64,000 bases of DNA from an uncultured Bacteroidales bacterium (GTDB lineage Bacteria; Bacteroidota; Bacteroidia; Bacteroidales; Bacteroidaceae): assembly GCA_902763865.1 (NCBI GenBank), contig CACWTR010000008.1, positions 1 to 64,000 of the forward strand, given 5' to 3'. A model generated the notes under the pieces. That model saw nothing but the letters and a program-made list of their open reading frames with translations. It was not told where the DNA came from and did not search any database. The position numbers were made by a program, and so were the translations under genes. This document shows, piece by piece, positions 20,035-28,910 of the stretch; within the stretch, counting starts at the first letter, position 1; the number at the start of each line of letters is the position of its first letter.

Positions 20035-20042
20035 CAAAATTA
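20035..20042 (-). promoter_or_regulatory. -7 box TAATTTTG for the candidate small RNA
   Basis: CAAAATTA on the plus strand. It points leftwards into the hairpin cluster and away from the TonB-domain gene. No -33 element at normal spacing. Confidence 0.4.
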
Positions 20043-20158
20043 AGCAATTTCATCCAGATATCATCTATTCGCGGTGGCCTGCTGGGAGGGTTTTATCCCA
20101 AACCGCCGAGTTTCGAGTACGAAAAAGAAGCCCATCATGGAGAATTATCCTAAATAAC

Positions 20159-20189
20159 TTGTGGATTAAAGGAAAGTTTCGTAAATTTG
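20159..20189 (+). promoter_or_regulatory. Promoter for the TonB-domain protein
   Basis: TTG at 20159-20161, a 20-bp spacer, then TAAATTTG at 20182-20189. Leader of about 33 nt to the ATG at 20225. Confidence 0.65.
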
Positions 20190-20224
20190 CGGCACATGTG
20201 TCACGTTTAAGAATGTAGGCTGTC

Positions 20225-20995
20225 ATGAAAAAAGGAATTATTCTTCTCGTTGCTCTCATGGGAGCAATCTCCAGTGTCATAGCCCAGGAGGATAAATCCA
20301 AGGCTGTGAACAACGAAGTGTTCGTAGATTATGACGTGATTGCCCAGTTCCCGGGCGGCGAAAAGGAATGCTTCAAGTTCCTGTCCGATAACATCAAGTA
20401 TCCTGTTGAGTGTATGAAGAAGGGGATACAAGGGCGCGTCATCGTTTCCTTCACCATAAACACGGACGGCAGTATTGAGGAGGTCAAGACTATGCGCTCG
20501 CCTGACCCTGCCCTTTCCAAGGAAGCGGAGCGTGTCATTGCCATGATGCCCAAATGGAAGCCTGCAATGCATGGCGACAAGGCTGTCCGCTCGAGGATGA
20601 GCATTCCGGTTAACTTCAGATTGGATGTCAATGAACCGGCGAAAACGGACACGATACGGAATGATTCCGTCGTGAACGAGACAGTCTTCGTCATTAGAGA
20701 GACAAACGCTCTGTTCCCCGGTGGCGAAAAGGAATGCTACAAGTGGTTAGCCGCAAACATGAAGTATCCCCCGATATGCCAGGAAAAAGGCATTCAGGGG
20801 AGGGTCTTTGTCTCGTTTGTTGTCAATAAGGACGGCTCGATAACTGATGTCAAGGCCATCAGTTCACCGGACCCTGCCCTTGCGCAGGAAGGCGAGCGTC
20901 TGGTACGTTCCATGCCCAAGTGGAAACCGGCAATGCAGGGAAACAAGACTGTTCGCTCCAAGCTTACCATTCCTATTGTTTTCAGCCTGAAATAG
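20225..20995 (+). CDS. Secreted protein with two tandem TonB C-terminal domains
   Basis: 256 residues. A signal peptide (MKKGIILLVALMGAISSVIA, cut before QED) is followed by two copies of a TonB C-terminal domain. Each copy begins FPGGEKEC and runs through IKYP or MKYP, KGIQGRV, DGSI, SPDPAL and MPKWKPAM (about residues 38-135 and 160-256). The protein has no proline-rich arm and no cytoplasmic-membrane anchor other than the cleavable leader, so it is not a classical TonB. Bacteroidetes use such domains in periplasmic or envelope proteins of unclear function. The repeated halves are about 60 percent alike by eye, which suggests internal duplication. It is a single gene ending at a bidirectional terminator. 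Confidence 0.85.
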   Translation: MKKGIILLVALMGAISSVIAQEDKSKAVNNEVFVDYDVIAQFPGGEKECFKFLSDNIKYPVECMKKGIQGRVIVSFTINTDGSIEEVKTMRSPDPALSKEAERVIAMMPKWKPAMHGDKAVRSRMSIPVNFRLDVNEPAKTDTIRNDSVVNETVFVIRETNALFPGGEKECYKWLAANMKYPPICQEKGIQGRVFVSFVVNKDGSITDVKAISSPDPALAQEGERLVRSMPKWKPAMQGNKTVRSKLTIPIVFSLK

Positions 20996-21001
20996 AAAAG
21001 G

Positions 21002-21044
21002 AACTCCCCGAATTGCGCTTGTCTTTTTGGCAGTTCGGGGAGTT
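21002..21044. terminator. Bidirectional terminator between the TonB-domain gene and thyA
   Basis: AACTCCCCGAATTG pairs with CAGTTCGGGGAGTT (one G-T pair), loop of about 15 nt. It sits between two convergent genes. Confidence 0.85.
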
Positions 21045-21054
21045 GTTGTGGGGT

Positions 21055-21876
21055 TCAGACGCTGACTGTGCCCTTGATGGGCGGCCAGGGGTCGTAGCCT
21101 TCGAGCTGGAAGTCTTCGTAGCGGAAAGCAAAGATGTCCTTTACGTCGGGGTTGATGAGCATCCGTGGCAGCGGACGTGGCTGGCGGCTTAGCTGCAGGT
21201 GTACCTGGTCGAGGTGGTTCAGGTAGATGTGTGTGTCGCCTGTGGTGTGGATGAAGTCGCCGGGCTGTAGTCCGCAGACTTGTGCCATCATCATGCAGAG
21301 CAGGGCGTAGGATGCGATGTTGAAGGGTACGCCCAGGAAGGTGTCGGCACTGCGTTGGTAGAGTTGCAGTGAGAGTCGTCCGGGGCCGTCGTTGCCTTCG
21401 GGTGGCGGTGCTACGTAGAACTGGAAGAAGGCGTGACAGGGCGGCAGGTTCATGTTTTTCAGGTCAGCCACGTTCCATGCCGATACGATGATGCGCCTGC
21501 AGTCTGGGTCGCGCTTGATGGTATCGACTGCTTCCTGTATTTGGTCGATGAAGCCTCCGTTGTAGTCGGGCCACGAGCGCCACTGGTAGCCGTAGATGTG
21601 GCCGAGGTCTCCTGTCTCGGGGTCGGCCCATTCGTTCCAGATGCGTACGCCCCGTTCCTGGAGCCAGCGGGCGTTGGTGTTGCCTTGCAGGAACCAGAGC
21701 AGTTCGTAGATGATGCTTTTGAGGTGGACTTTCTTCGTTGTGAGCAGTGGGAATCCTTCGCTCAGGTCGAAGCGCATCTGATGGCCGAAGATGCTGATGG
21801 TGCCGGTACCGGTGCGGTCGGCTTTGTGCACTCCTTCATCAAGGATTTTCTGTAGTAGGTCGAGATATTGTTTCAT
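21055..21876 (-). CDS. thyA: Thymidylate synthase
   Basis: 273 residues. It methylates dUMP to dTMP with methylene-tetrahydrofolate. Motifs: [28 protein letters not shown], the catalytic Cys in [33 protein letters not shown] and [13 protein letters not shown]. An insert of about 8-10 residues ([11 protein letters not shown]) lies just after the catalytic region, making it slightly longer than the 264-residue E. coli enzyme. The C-terminus ends in PIKGTVSV. It starts 6 bp after folA, so the pair is co-transcribed. This coupling makes sense because ThyA turns methylene-THF into dihydrofolate, the FolA substrate. Confidence 0.98.
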   Translation of the reverse strand: MKQYLDLLQKILDEGVHKADRTGTGTISIFGHQMRFDLSEGFPLLTTKKVHLKSIIYELLWFLQGNTNARWLQERGVRIWNEWADPETGDLGHIYGYQWRSWPDYNGGFIDQIQEAVDTIKRDPDCRRIIVSAWNVADLKNMNLPPCHAFFQFYVAPPPEGNDGPGRLSLQLYQRSADTFLGVPFNIASYALLCMMMAQVCGLQPGDFIHTTGDTHIYLNHLDQVHLQLSRQPRPLPRMLINPDVKDIFAFRYEDFQLEGYDPWPPIKGTVSV

Positions 21877-21882
21877 GTGTGG

Positions 21883-22368
21883 TTACTTCTTGATATAGTC
21901 CACGAAGTCGAAGCCTTGTGCGTGTTTCTCGTCGGGGGCGTGTGTTTCGCGGAAGGCGACTTTCCATTCGCTGCGGTCAAAGTGCGGGAAGAAGGCGTCG
22001 GCCTGTTTCGGGGTGTGGTGTACTTCGGTCAGGCAGAGGCGGTCTGCCAGTGGCAGTGCTTCGGCATAGACGCTTGCGCCACCTATTATATATATGTCTT
22101 CTTCGGCGGGGCAGGAGGCGATGGCATCGGTCAGGGATGCGTAGGTTTCTGCTCCCGGGAATTCCTGGCCGGAGTGCGACAGGACGACGTTTCTGCGGTT
22201 GGGCAGTGCTCCCTTGGGGAGGCTCTGGAAGGTCTTGCGCCCCATGATGATGGTGTGGCCCGTCGTGAGTTCCTTGAAGCGGCGCAGGTCGGCGGGGAGC
22301 CAGTAGAGGAGTTTGCCTTCCAGTCCGATGGCATTGTTCTCGGCTATGGCAGCGATGATACTGATCAT
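21883..22368 (-). CDS. folA: Dihydrofolate reductase
   Basis: 161 residues. It reduces dihydrofolate to tetrahydrofolate with NADPH. Family motifs: MISIIAAIAENNAIG, LPADLRRFK with the catalytic Asp, HTIIMGRKTFQSLP, NVVLS, IYIIGGASVYAEALPLADRL and a terminal GFDFVDY. It lies 6 bp upstream of thyA. The region immediately upstream is not a normal promoter but a 172-bp array of 22-bp tandem repeats, so transcription probably enters either from the esterase gene or through the array. Confidence 0.98.
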   Translation of the reverse strand: MISIIAAIAENNAIGLEGKLLYWLPADLRRFKELTTGHTIIMGRKTFQSLPKGALPNRRNVVLSHSGQEFPGAETYASLTDAIASCPAEEDIYIIGGASVYAEALPLADRLCLTEVHHTPKQADAFFPHFDRSEWKVAFRETHAPDEKHAQGFDFVDYIKK

Positions 22369-22411
22369 TGTCGTTAGAGGGGTTGATGTTTTGCTTGTTC
22401 TTCTTTTGGGG

Positions 22412-22585
22412 CTCGTGAGCTTATGGCCGATGACTCGTGAGCTTATGGCCGATGACTCGTGAGCTTATGGCCGATGACTCGTGAGCTTATGGCCGATGAC
22501 TCGTGAGCTTATGGCCAACGGCTCGTGAGCTTATGGCCGACGACTCGTGAGCTTATGGGCTTCGACTCGTGAGCTTACGGGCGTG
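22412..22585 (+). repeat. Tandem repeat: eight 22-bp units
   Basis: Units begin at 22412, 22434, 22456, 22478, 22500, 22522, 22544 and 22566. The core of each is CTCGTGAGCTTATGGCC followed by a five-base end such as GATGA. The first four are identical; the last four carry single changes, and the final one runs into the stop codon of the alpha/beta hydrolase gene. There are no spacers, so it is a minisatellite and not CRISPR. It fills the interval between the hydrolase stop and folA on the minus strand. Confidence 0.95.
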
Positions 22586-24325
22586 TCAGAAGATTCCTTT
22601 GTCCTTCAGGAATTCGCTGATGCGTTCCAGATAGGTGTAGCTGCCGGTGCCGGGTGATGCTGTCCGCTGGAAGCAGTGTTGGCGTTTGGCGAGGATGTGC
22701 AGTTCGCTTTGTATGCCCATGGCACGCATCTTCTCCCATGTCTTGACGGAGTTCATGGCTGCCCACTGGTCTTCGTCGCCGTGGATGAAGAGCATGGGTA
22801 CCGTCTTGAGGTCGAAGTTCAGTTCGGGTACGAGCACTGCGTTGTCGTCCGTGCCTCGGGAGGTGTTGTGCTCTTCGTCGCCGTCGGTGAGGGCATAGGC
22901 GGGATAGATGCCGATGCCCCACTGTACGTTGCATTCCAGTTTGTCGAGTTCGTCGATGGGTAGGTATGACTGCTGCATAGACGAGGTAACGCCCATGAGG
23001 GTGAGGTGTCCGCCTGCGCTGCTGCCCATGATGCCGATGTTGTTGGGGTCGAGTCCGTAGTCGGCGGCTTTGCTCTTGACTACGCGAATGGCACGCTGCA
23101 GGTCCTGCCAGGCCGAGATGTGCTTCTTCAAGCCTGTCTCGGGGGCGGGCCGCGGTGTGCGGTAGCGCATGGTCACGACTGCCATTCCCAGGCTGTTGAG
23201 GTAGCGACGTGCCGGTGCCACTTCGAATCCGTCGGGTCCGTTGCCGTTATAGCTGCCGCCGGAGTAGATGATCTGGATGGCATTTGTCTTGAGGTTGGCG
23301 GGGATGTGCCATTCGATGTATGGTGTGCCCTGGTTCTCCTGTGGATAGGGCATCTTGCCTTCGGGCCAGATGTTTTCCTTCACGTAGTTGGCGCGTGCAT
23401 TGTCGTTGGGAAAGCGCTGCATGATTTCCTCTTCGGGAGCAAGGGGTGTGAGCAGTCCCATCTGCTGGAGGAACTCGATGCCGCGGTCCAGTCCGAATGC
23501 TCCGTGTCCCTTTCCCGGATAGATGTGCAGCTCGGCGGGTATGCCGCGCTTGCGCAGCTGTCGGTAAACCATAGTGGAGGCGTTGGGGCTGTAGGGGTCG
23601 TCTCCGCCGTGGTGCAGGCTCATGGGGCACGTCATTTCGTCGAAGTGGAAGATGGTATCGACCTTGACGTCCGGTCCGATGCCGAGGCGGACGTTGGGTG
23701 TGCCGCCTTCGCTGTCGGAGAGGACGTAGGCCGGGGCATTGACGATGGCGAAGTTGACGTGGCAGGGTATGTCGTCGGTGGCATCGATGCGTGCGTAGGC
23801 CGGTGTCTGCGAGCTGGTGGCAAGCAGCAGTGCCAGGTGTGAGCCTGCGGACATGCTGATGGTGCCTATCTTCTCGGGATTGAAGCCGCGCCTCTTTGCC
23901 TCCTTGCGCACCATGCGGACGGCCCGCTGTCCGTCCTCCCAGGCTGTCTTGTAGATGGGCAGTCCTTCGGGTCGCGGTGTGCGATAGACGAAGTTGACGC
24001 ACTGGAAGCCAAGGTCGGTGAAGCGCTTTGTCCAGAGGGAGATGAGGCTGTTGTCGCAGGTGCTTTCATATCCTCCTCCTGAGATGAGTATCATGCATCC
24101 GCCGTTGGGCGTTGCCGGTTTCTTCATCCACTCCAGGTAGGGCATCCGGTGTGTGTTGGGGTTGAAGTTCTTTTCCCTTGTCTCGGCGGTCATGGCCGCA
24201 ATTTGCTTGGGTTGTCTGTCGGGCATCTTGTTCTTCGGCCAGATGGGAACATGGACCCCGGCCTGCATGTTCAGCAAAAAGGAAATGCAGAGAATGAAGA
24301 GTGTGGAAATCCTTGTCTGTCTCAT
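22586..24325 (-). CDS. Secreted tandem alpha/beta hydrolase (esterase, acetyl-xylan-esterase-like)
   Basis: 579 residues with a signal peptide (ISTLFILCISFLLNMQAG). It holds two alpha/beta-hydrolase domains of the BD-FAE/axe type. Domain 1 (about 60-310): oxyanion strand MILISGGGYES, nucleophile Ser in TISMSAGSHLALL, acid in HGGDDPYSPNAS, His in YPGKGHGAFG. Domain 2 (about 340-579): IQIIYSGGSYNGNG, nucleophile in GIMGSSAGGHL, acid in IHGDEDQWAAMNS, His in AKRQHCFQ. Both copies keep a full triad, though domain 1 has Ser in place of the first Gly of the usual GxSxG. Likely substrates are acetylated or feruloylated plant glycans; this is an inference from the family. The gene lies 49 bp after ribE and probably shares its transcript. 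Confidence 0.85.
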   Translation of the reverse strand: MRQTRISTLFILCISFLLNMQAGVHVPIWPKNKMPDRQPKQIAAMTAETREKNFNPNTHRMPYLEWMKKPATPNGGCMILISGGGYESTCDNSLISLWTKRFTDLGFQCVNFVYRTPRPEGLPIYKTAWEDGQRAVRMVRKEAKRRGFNPEKIGTISMSAGSHLALLLATSSQTPAYARIDATDDIPCHVNFAIVNAPAYVLSDSEGGTPNVRLGIGPDVKVDTIFHFDEMTCPMSLHHGGDDPYSPNASTMVYRQLRKRGIPAELHIYPGKGHGAFGLDRGIEFLQQMGLLTPLAPEEEIMQRFPNDNARANYVKENIWPEGKMPYPQENQGTPYIEWHIPANLKTNAIQIIYSGGSYNGNGPDGFEVAPARRYLNSLGMAVVTMRYRTPRPAPETGLKKHISAWQDLQRAIRVVKSKAADYGLDPNNIGIMGSSAGGHLTLMGVTSSMQQSYLPIDELDKLECNVQWGIGIYPAYALTDGDEEHNTSRGTDDNAVLVPELNFDLKTVPMLFIHGDEDQWAAMNSVKTWEKMRAMGIQSELHILAKRQHCFQRTASPGTGSYTYLERISEFLKDKGIF

Positions 24326-24374
24326 ATCTTATGTTAGTTTCTATATCCGAAATGTTGGTTGGAGTGTGAGGGGC

Positions 24375-24980
24375 CTATGCGCTCAGGGTCTGCAGGCGGG
24401 CCAGGTACTTCCCGATGATGTCGAACTCGATGTTGACAATCGAGCCGGGCCGGATGGCGTGGAAGTTGGTGTTGTCGAAAGTGTAGGGGATGATGCAGAC
24501 CTGGAAGGTGTCGGCAGTAGGGCGGCAGACCGTGAGGCTGACGCCGTTGACGGTTACGCTGCCCTTATCGACGGTGAAGTAGCCGTGGCGCACCATCTCC
24601 CGTGTGCTTTCATGTCGGAAGGTGTATTGGTGGCTGCCCTGCTGGTCCTCTACGGCAATGCACGTGGCGGTCTGGTCAACGTGTCCCTGCACGATGTGCC
24701 CGTCCAGGCGTCCGTTCATCAGCATCGAGCGCTCCACGTTCACTTCGTCGCCCACCCGGAGCAACCCGAGGTTGCTGCGCTCCAGTGTCTCGCGCATGGC
24801 GGTTACGGTGTAGGTGTTGTCCTTGAGGCGGACAACGGTCAGGCAGACGCCATTGTGAGCAATGCTCTGGTCGATGCTCAGCTCCTCGACGAAGGGGCAG
24901 GTAAGGGTCAGGTGGACGTTGTCCTGCTCGTGCTCTATGGCAACCACGCGTGCCATGCTTTCAATGATACCGGAGAACAT
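24375..24980 (-). CDS. ribE: Riboflavin synthase alpha chain
   Basis: 201 residues. It makes riboflavin from two molecules of dimethyl-ribityllumazine. It shows the internal duplication of the family: the N half starts MFSGIIESMARV with HNGVCLTVVRL; the C half has GHIVQGHVDQTATC and VNGVSLTVCRPTADTFQV, ending in a lumazine-binding repeat (NIEFDIIGKYLARLQ). A -7 box lies 33 bp upstream. I see no FMN riboswitch in the short leader. Confidence 0.97.
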   Translation of the reverse strand: MFSGIIESMARVVAIEHEQDNVHLTLTCPFVEELSIDQSIAHNGVCLTVVRLKDNTYTVTAMRETLERSNLGLLRVGDEVNVERSMLMNGRLDGHIVQGHVDQTATCIAVEDQQGSHQYTFRHESTREMVRHGYFTVDKGSVTVNGVSLTVCRPTADTFQVCIIPYTFDNTNFHAIRPGSIVNIEFDIIGKYLARLQTLSA

Positions 24981-25012
24981 AGGAATTCAAATGCATTTGA
25001 GTAAATATGGTG

Positions 25013-25020
25013 CAAAGATA
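25013..25020 (-). promoter_or_regulatory. -7 box TATCTTTG for ribE
   Basis: CAAAGATA on the plus strand, 33 bp upstream of the ribE ATG. No clear -33 partner. Confidence 0.6.
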
Positions 25021-25064
25021 CGAAATTATTCAGAATTCTTACGCCATTATTCACATTAATTTTA

Positions 25065-25072
25065 TAATTTTG
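25065..25072 (+). promoter_or_regulatory. -7 box TAATTTTG for panB
   Basis: TAnnTTTG match, leader of about 62 nt to the panB ATG. It is divergent from the ribE promoter and 45 bp away. Confidence 0.5.
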
Positions 25073-25136
25073 CACGCTCTTAGGAACAGGAGACACAAAT
25101 AACAGAAACATTCAATCTTTTTAATCCGATAAACAG

Positions 25137-25955
25137 ATGTCAGGATACTTAGTAAGCGATACTCGCAAGGTGACGACTCACCGTCTGATAGAAATGAAGG
25201 AACAGGGACAGCAGATAGCGATGCTGACTTCCTATGATTATACAATGGCCCAGATTGTGGATCAGGCCGGCATCGACATCATCCTCGTTGGTGACAGCGC
25301 CAGCAACGTAATGGCCGGCAACGTGACCACCCTGCCCATCACGCTCGACCAGATGATCTACCACGCCAGCAGCGTGGTCCGCGGCGTGAAGCGTGCGCTC
25401 GTCGTATGCGACATGCCCTTCGGCACCTATCAGGTCAATGCCACCGAGGGCGTGACGAATGCCATCCGCATCATGCAGGAGAGCGGCTGCGACGCCCTCA
25501 AGCTGGAGGGAGGCGTCGAGATACAGGACACCATCCGTGCCATCCTCGATGCCGGCATACCAGTCATGGGGCACCTGGGGCTGACCCCGCAGAGCATCAA
25601 CAAGTTCGGCACCTATGCCGTGCGTGCAAAGGAAGAGGCCGAGGCCGAGAAGCTCGTCAGCGATGCCCGCCTCCTGAGCGAGATGGGCTGCTTTGCCATC
25701 GTTCTGGAAAAGATTCCCGCAGCGCTCACCCGCAAGGTATGCGAGCAGGTGAAGGTGCCCGTCATTGGCATTGGAGCAGGACCAGCCGACGGCCAGGTGC
25801 TGGTCGTCCACGACATGCTGGGCATGACCAAAGGCTTCTCGCCCAAGTTCCTGCGGCGCTATGCCGACCTCTCCACAGTCATCACCGATGCCGTCGGCCA
25901 GTACATTACCGACGTCAAGGCGCACGACTTCCCTGGCGAATCGGAGTCGTATTAG
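25137..25955 (+). CDS. panB: 3-methyl-2-oxobutanoate hydroxymethyltransferase
   Basis: 272 residues. First committed step of pantothenate synthesis: adds a hydroxymethyl group from methylene-THF to alpha-ketoisovalerate. Signature parts: [84 protein letters not shown] and [20 protein letters not shown] with the Mg-binding acids. Its ketoisovalerate substrate is produced by the Ilv enzymes further along the window. uvrA begins 29 bp downstream, so the two probably share a transcript. Confidence 0.97.
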   Translation: MSGYLVSDTRKVTTHRLIEMKEQGQQIAMLTSYDYTMAQIVDQAGIDIILVGDSASNVMAGNVTTLPITLDQMIYHASSVVRGVKRALVVCDMPFGTYQVNATEGVTNAIRIMQESGCDALKLEGGVEIQDTIRAILDAGIPVMGHLGLTPQSINKFGTYAVRAKEEAEAEKLVSDARLLSEMGCFAIVLEKIPAALTRKVCEQVKVPVIGIGAGPADGQVLVVHDMLGMTKGFSPKFLRRYADLSTVITDAVGQYITDVKAHDFPGESESY

Positions 25956-25984
25956 AGAACACTCAATAGGCCGAGGAAAAGGAA

Positions 25985-28867
25985 ATGAAGGACTGCATTC
26001 AGATAAAAGGGGCACGGGTCAATAACCTCAAGAACATCTCCGTCGAGATACCGCGAGGCAAGCTTGTCGTCATCACGGGAGTGAGCGGCAGCGGCAAGAG
26101 TAGCCTGGCCTTCGATACCCTCTACGCCGAAGGGCAACGACGCTACGTGGAGAGCCTGAGTGCCTATGCCCGGCAGTTCCTTGGCAGGATGAACAAGCCC
26201 GAGTGCGACTACATCAAGGGCATCCCCCCCGCCATCGCCATCGAGCAGAAAGTGTCGAGCCGCAACCCGCGAAGCACCGTCGGCACCAGCACCGAGATAT
26301 ACGAGTACCTGCGCCTCCTGTTTGCCCGCATCGGTCGCACGTTCTCGCCTGTAAGCGGCAAAGAAGTAAAGCGCCACACGACAGAGGATGCCGTCCAGTG
26401 CATGCTCTCGAAGCCGGAAGGCACGAAGCTGATGGTGATGTGTCCCGTCACCCTGCCCGAAGGACGCACCCTCGGGCAGCAGTTGGACATATACCGCAAG
26501 AGCGGATTCGCACGCCTGTATGTCGGGGACAATATCGTGCCGATAGAAGACTATTCCCCCTCGGAGGAACCGCAGGAGAGCTTGTTCCTCGTGATAGACA
26601 GGCTGGTTTGCGGCAACAGCCGCGACGCCATAGCACGCCTCGTCGATTCCTGCGAGACAGCCTTCTACGAAGGCCGCGGGCAGGCTGTCCTTCAGTTCCT
26701 GCCGGATGGCGAGCGCCACGTCTTCAGCACACGCTTCGAGGCCGACGGCATCACCTTCGAGGAACCTACCGACAAGCTCTTTGCCTTCAACTCGCCAATC
26801 GGAGCCTGTCCCGAGTGCGAAGGCTTCGGCAAAGTAATCGGCATAGACGAGCACATGGTCATCCCCAACACCGCAATGAGCCTCTACGACGGAGCCGTGA
26901 TGTGCTGGCGGGGAGAGAAGATGAGTGAGTGGAAAGACTGGTTCATCCGCGTCAACTCCGAGCGAGGCTTCCCTATCTTCAAGCCCTACTTCGAGCTGAC
27001 ACAACAGGAAAAGGACTGGCTCTGGCACGGAGCACCGGGCATGGGGCCAGGGACGGGGAACTTCAAAACCGAAGTCCTCGGCGGAAAAGAAACCCTCGTG
27101 CCCGCGGACTGGCAGGTGACGCCCGAAGAACGCGAATGGGGACTGATGTCCATCGATGCCTTCTTCGAATACCTGCGGATGGGGCAGTACAAGATTCAGA
27201 ACCGGGTAATGCTGGCCCGCTATCGCGGAAAGACAGTCTGCCCGAAATGCCACGGGATGAGGCTCCGCCCGGAAGCAAGCTACGTGAAAGTGGGAGGCCG
27301 GAGCATCACGGAACTGGTTAACATTTCTGTCAGCCAACTGTTGCCCTGGGTGGAAAATCTCAAACTTGACGAACACGAGGAGAAAATCGCCAAGCGCATC
27401 CTCACCGAAATAAAGAACCGCCTTCAGTACCTTCTCGATGTCGGATTGGGGTACCTGACGCTGAACCGCCCCTCCAACAGTCTCTCAGGCGGAGAAAGTC
27501 AGCGCATCAATCTCGCCACCTCGCTCGGCAGCAGTCTGGTGGGTAGCCTCTACATCCTGGATGAGCCGAGCATTGGCCTTCACAGCCGCGACACGGAGCG
27601 CCTCATCAAGGTCCTGAAACAACTGCGCGACCTGGGTAACACCGTCGTCGTTGTCGAACACGACGAGGACATCATCCGCTCTGCCGACTGGCTTATCGAC
27701 ATAGGTCCCGATGCGGGACGCCTGGGCGGAGAAGTCGTGTATCAGGGCGAACCACCTTCGGAATCTTCAATGGCAAAAGCATGGGGAGGGTCCCACACCT
27801 TTGCCTTCCTCACGGGAGCGGAAACGATACCCGTGCCCGAAAGCCGCCGACGTTCCAGCAGCTACGTCGAGGTGAAAGGTGCCCGGGCCAACAACCTGAA
27901 GGGCATAGATGTGCGTTTCCCGCTCGGCGTCATGACGTGCGTGACAGGCGTGAGCGGCAGCGGAAAGAGCAGCCTCGTGCGCGACATCTTCTTCAATGCC
28001 ATGAAGCGTCAGCTCGACGAAGTGGCAGAACGTCCCGGCGAGTTCCTGAAGCTCGACGGCGATACGAAGAGGGTGCAGGCCATAGAATTCGTCGATCAGA
28101 ACCCTATCGGCAAGAGTACACGCTCCAATCCCGTCACTTACGTAAAGGCATGGGACGAGATAAGGAAACTCTACGCGGCACAGCCTCTCTCGCAGCAGAT
28201 GGGCTACACGCCTGCCTTCTTCAGCTTCAACACCGACGGAGGACGCTGCGAAGAGTGCAAGGGCGAAGGCACCGTCACCATCGAGATGCAGTTCATGGCC
28301 GACCTCGTGCTGCCCTGCGAAAGCTGTCACGGACAGCGCTTCAAGCCCGAGATTCTGGATGTACGCTTCCACGACAAGAATGTCTGCGACGTGCTGGACA
28401 TGACCATCAATCAGGCCATCGAGTTCTTTACGGAGCATGACCAGAAACGCATCACCGCTTTGCTCAAGCCCTTGCAGGACGTGGGTCTCGGCTACATCAA
28501 GCTCGGACAGTCGTCATCGACCCTCTCGGGCGGTGAGAACCAGCGTGTCAAGCTCGCATATTATTTAGGGATGGAGAAGCATCAGCCCACCGTCTTCATC
28601 TTCGACGAACCCACGACAGGACTTCATTTCCACGACATACGCAAGCTGCTTGCTTCCTTCGATGCCCTCATTGCCCGCGGTCACACTATCGTCATTATCG
28701 AACATAACATGGAGGTCATCAAGTGTGCCGACTACATCATCGACCTTGGTCCGGAAGGCGGTGATGCCGGCGGCTACCTTCTCGCTGCAGGCACTCCCGA
28801 GGAAGTCGTCAAGTGCAAGGACAGCTACACTGCCCGCTTCCTTCGCGAGAAGCTTGCCAGGAGCTGA
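25985..28867 (+). CDS. uvrA: Excinuclease ABC subunit A
   Basis: 960 residues. DNA-damage recognition ATPase of nucleotide excision repair, acting with UvrB and UvrC. First P-loop [16 protein letters not shown]; zinc module starting [10 protein letters not shown]; first ABC signature [13 protein letters not shown] with [11 protein letters not shown]; second P-loop [15 protein letters not shown]; second zinc module [14 protein letters not shown] to CESCHGQRF; second signature [16 protein letters not shown] with [11 protein letters not shown]. The order and length match UvrA closely. Bacteroidales often carry two UvrA paralogues; this one has both zinc modules and full motifs. Confidence 0.97.
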   Translation: MKDCIQIKGARVNNLKNISVEIPRGKLVVITGVSGSGKSSLAFDTLYAEGQRRYVESLSAYARQFLGRMNKPECDYIKGIPPAIAIEQKVSSRNPRSTVGTSTEIYEYLRLLFARIGRTFSPVSGKEVKRHTTEDAVQCMLSKPEGTKLMVMCPVTLPEGRTLGQQLDIYRKSGFARLYVGDNIVPIEDYSPSEEPQESLFLVIDRLVCGNSRDAIARLVDSCETAFYEGRGQAVLQFLPDGERHVFSTRFEADGITFEEPTDKLFAFNSPIGACPECEGFGKVIGIDEHMVIPNTAMSLYDGAVMCWRGEKMSEWKDWFIRVNSERGFPIFKPYFELTQQEKDWLWHGAPGMGPGTGNFKTEVLGGKETLVPADWQVTPEEREWGLMSIDAFFEYLRMGQYKIQNRVMLARYRGKTVCPKCHGMRLRPEASYVKVGGRSITELVNISVSQLLPWVENLKLDEHEEKIAKRILTEIKNRLQYLLDVGLGYLTLNRPSNSLSGGESQRINLATSLGSSLVGSLYILDEPSIGLHSRDTERLIKVLKQLRDLGNTVVVVEHDEDIIRSADWLIDIGPDAGRLGGEVVYQGEPPSESSMAKAWGGSHTFAFLTGAETIPVPESRRRSSSYVEVKGARANNLKGIDVRFPLGVMTCVTGVSGSGKSSLVRDIFFNAMKRQLDEVAERPGEFLKLDGDTKRVQAIEFVDQNPIGKSTRSNPVTYVKAWDEIRKLYAAQPLSQQMGYTPAFFSFNTDGGRCEECKGEGTVTIEMQFMADLVLPCESCHGQRFKPEILDVRFHDKNVCDVLDMTINQAIEFFTEHDQKRITALLKPLQDVGLGYIKLGQSSSTLSGGENQRVKLAYYLGMEKHQPTVFIFDEPTTGLHFHDIRKLLASFDALIARGHTIVIIEHNMEVIKCADYIIDLGPEGGDAGGYLLAAGTPEEVVKCKDSYTARFLREKLARS

Positions 28868-28910
28868 AGTGACCTGCTCACCTGCCTGGTGAAAGGTAAG
28901 CCCCCGATTC

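Noticed and set aside
22412..22585. CRISPR array
   Set aside because: Units are head-to-tail without spacers, and no cas genes are present.
24981..25136. FMN riboswitch upstream of ribE
   Set aside because: The leader is about 30 nt and shows none of the conserved multi-stem pattern.
28868..28910. Terminator between uvrA and the GHL10 gene
   Set aside because: Only a 5-bp TCACC/GGTGA hairpin is visible, too weak to call.
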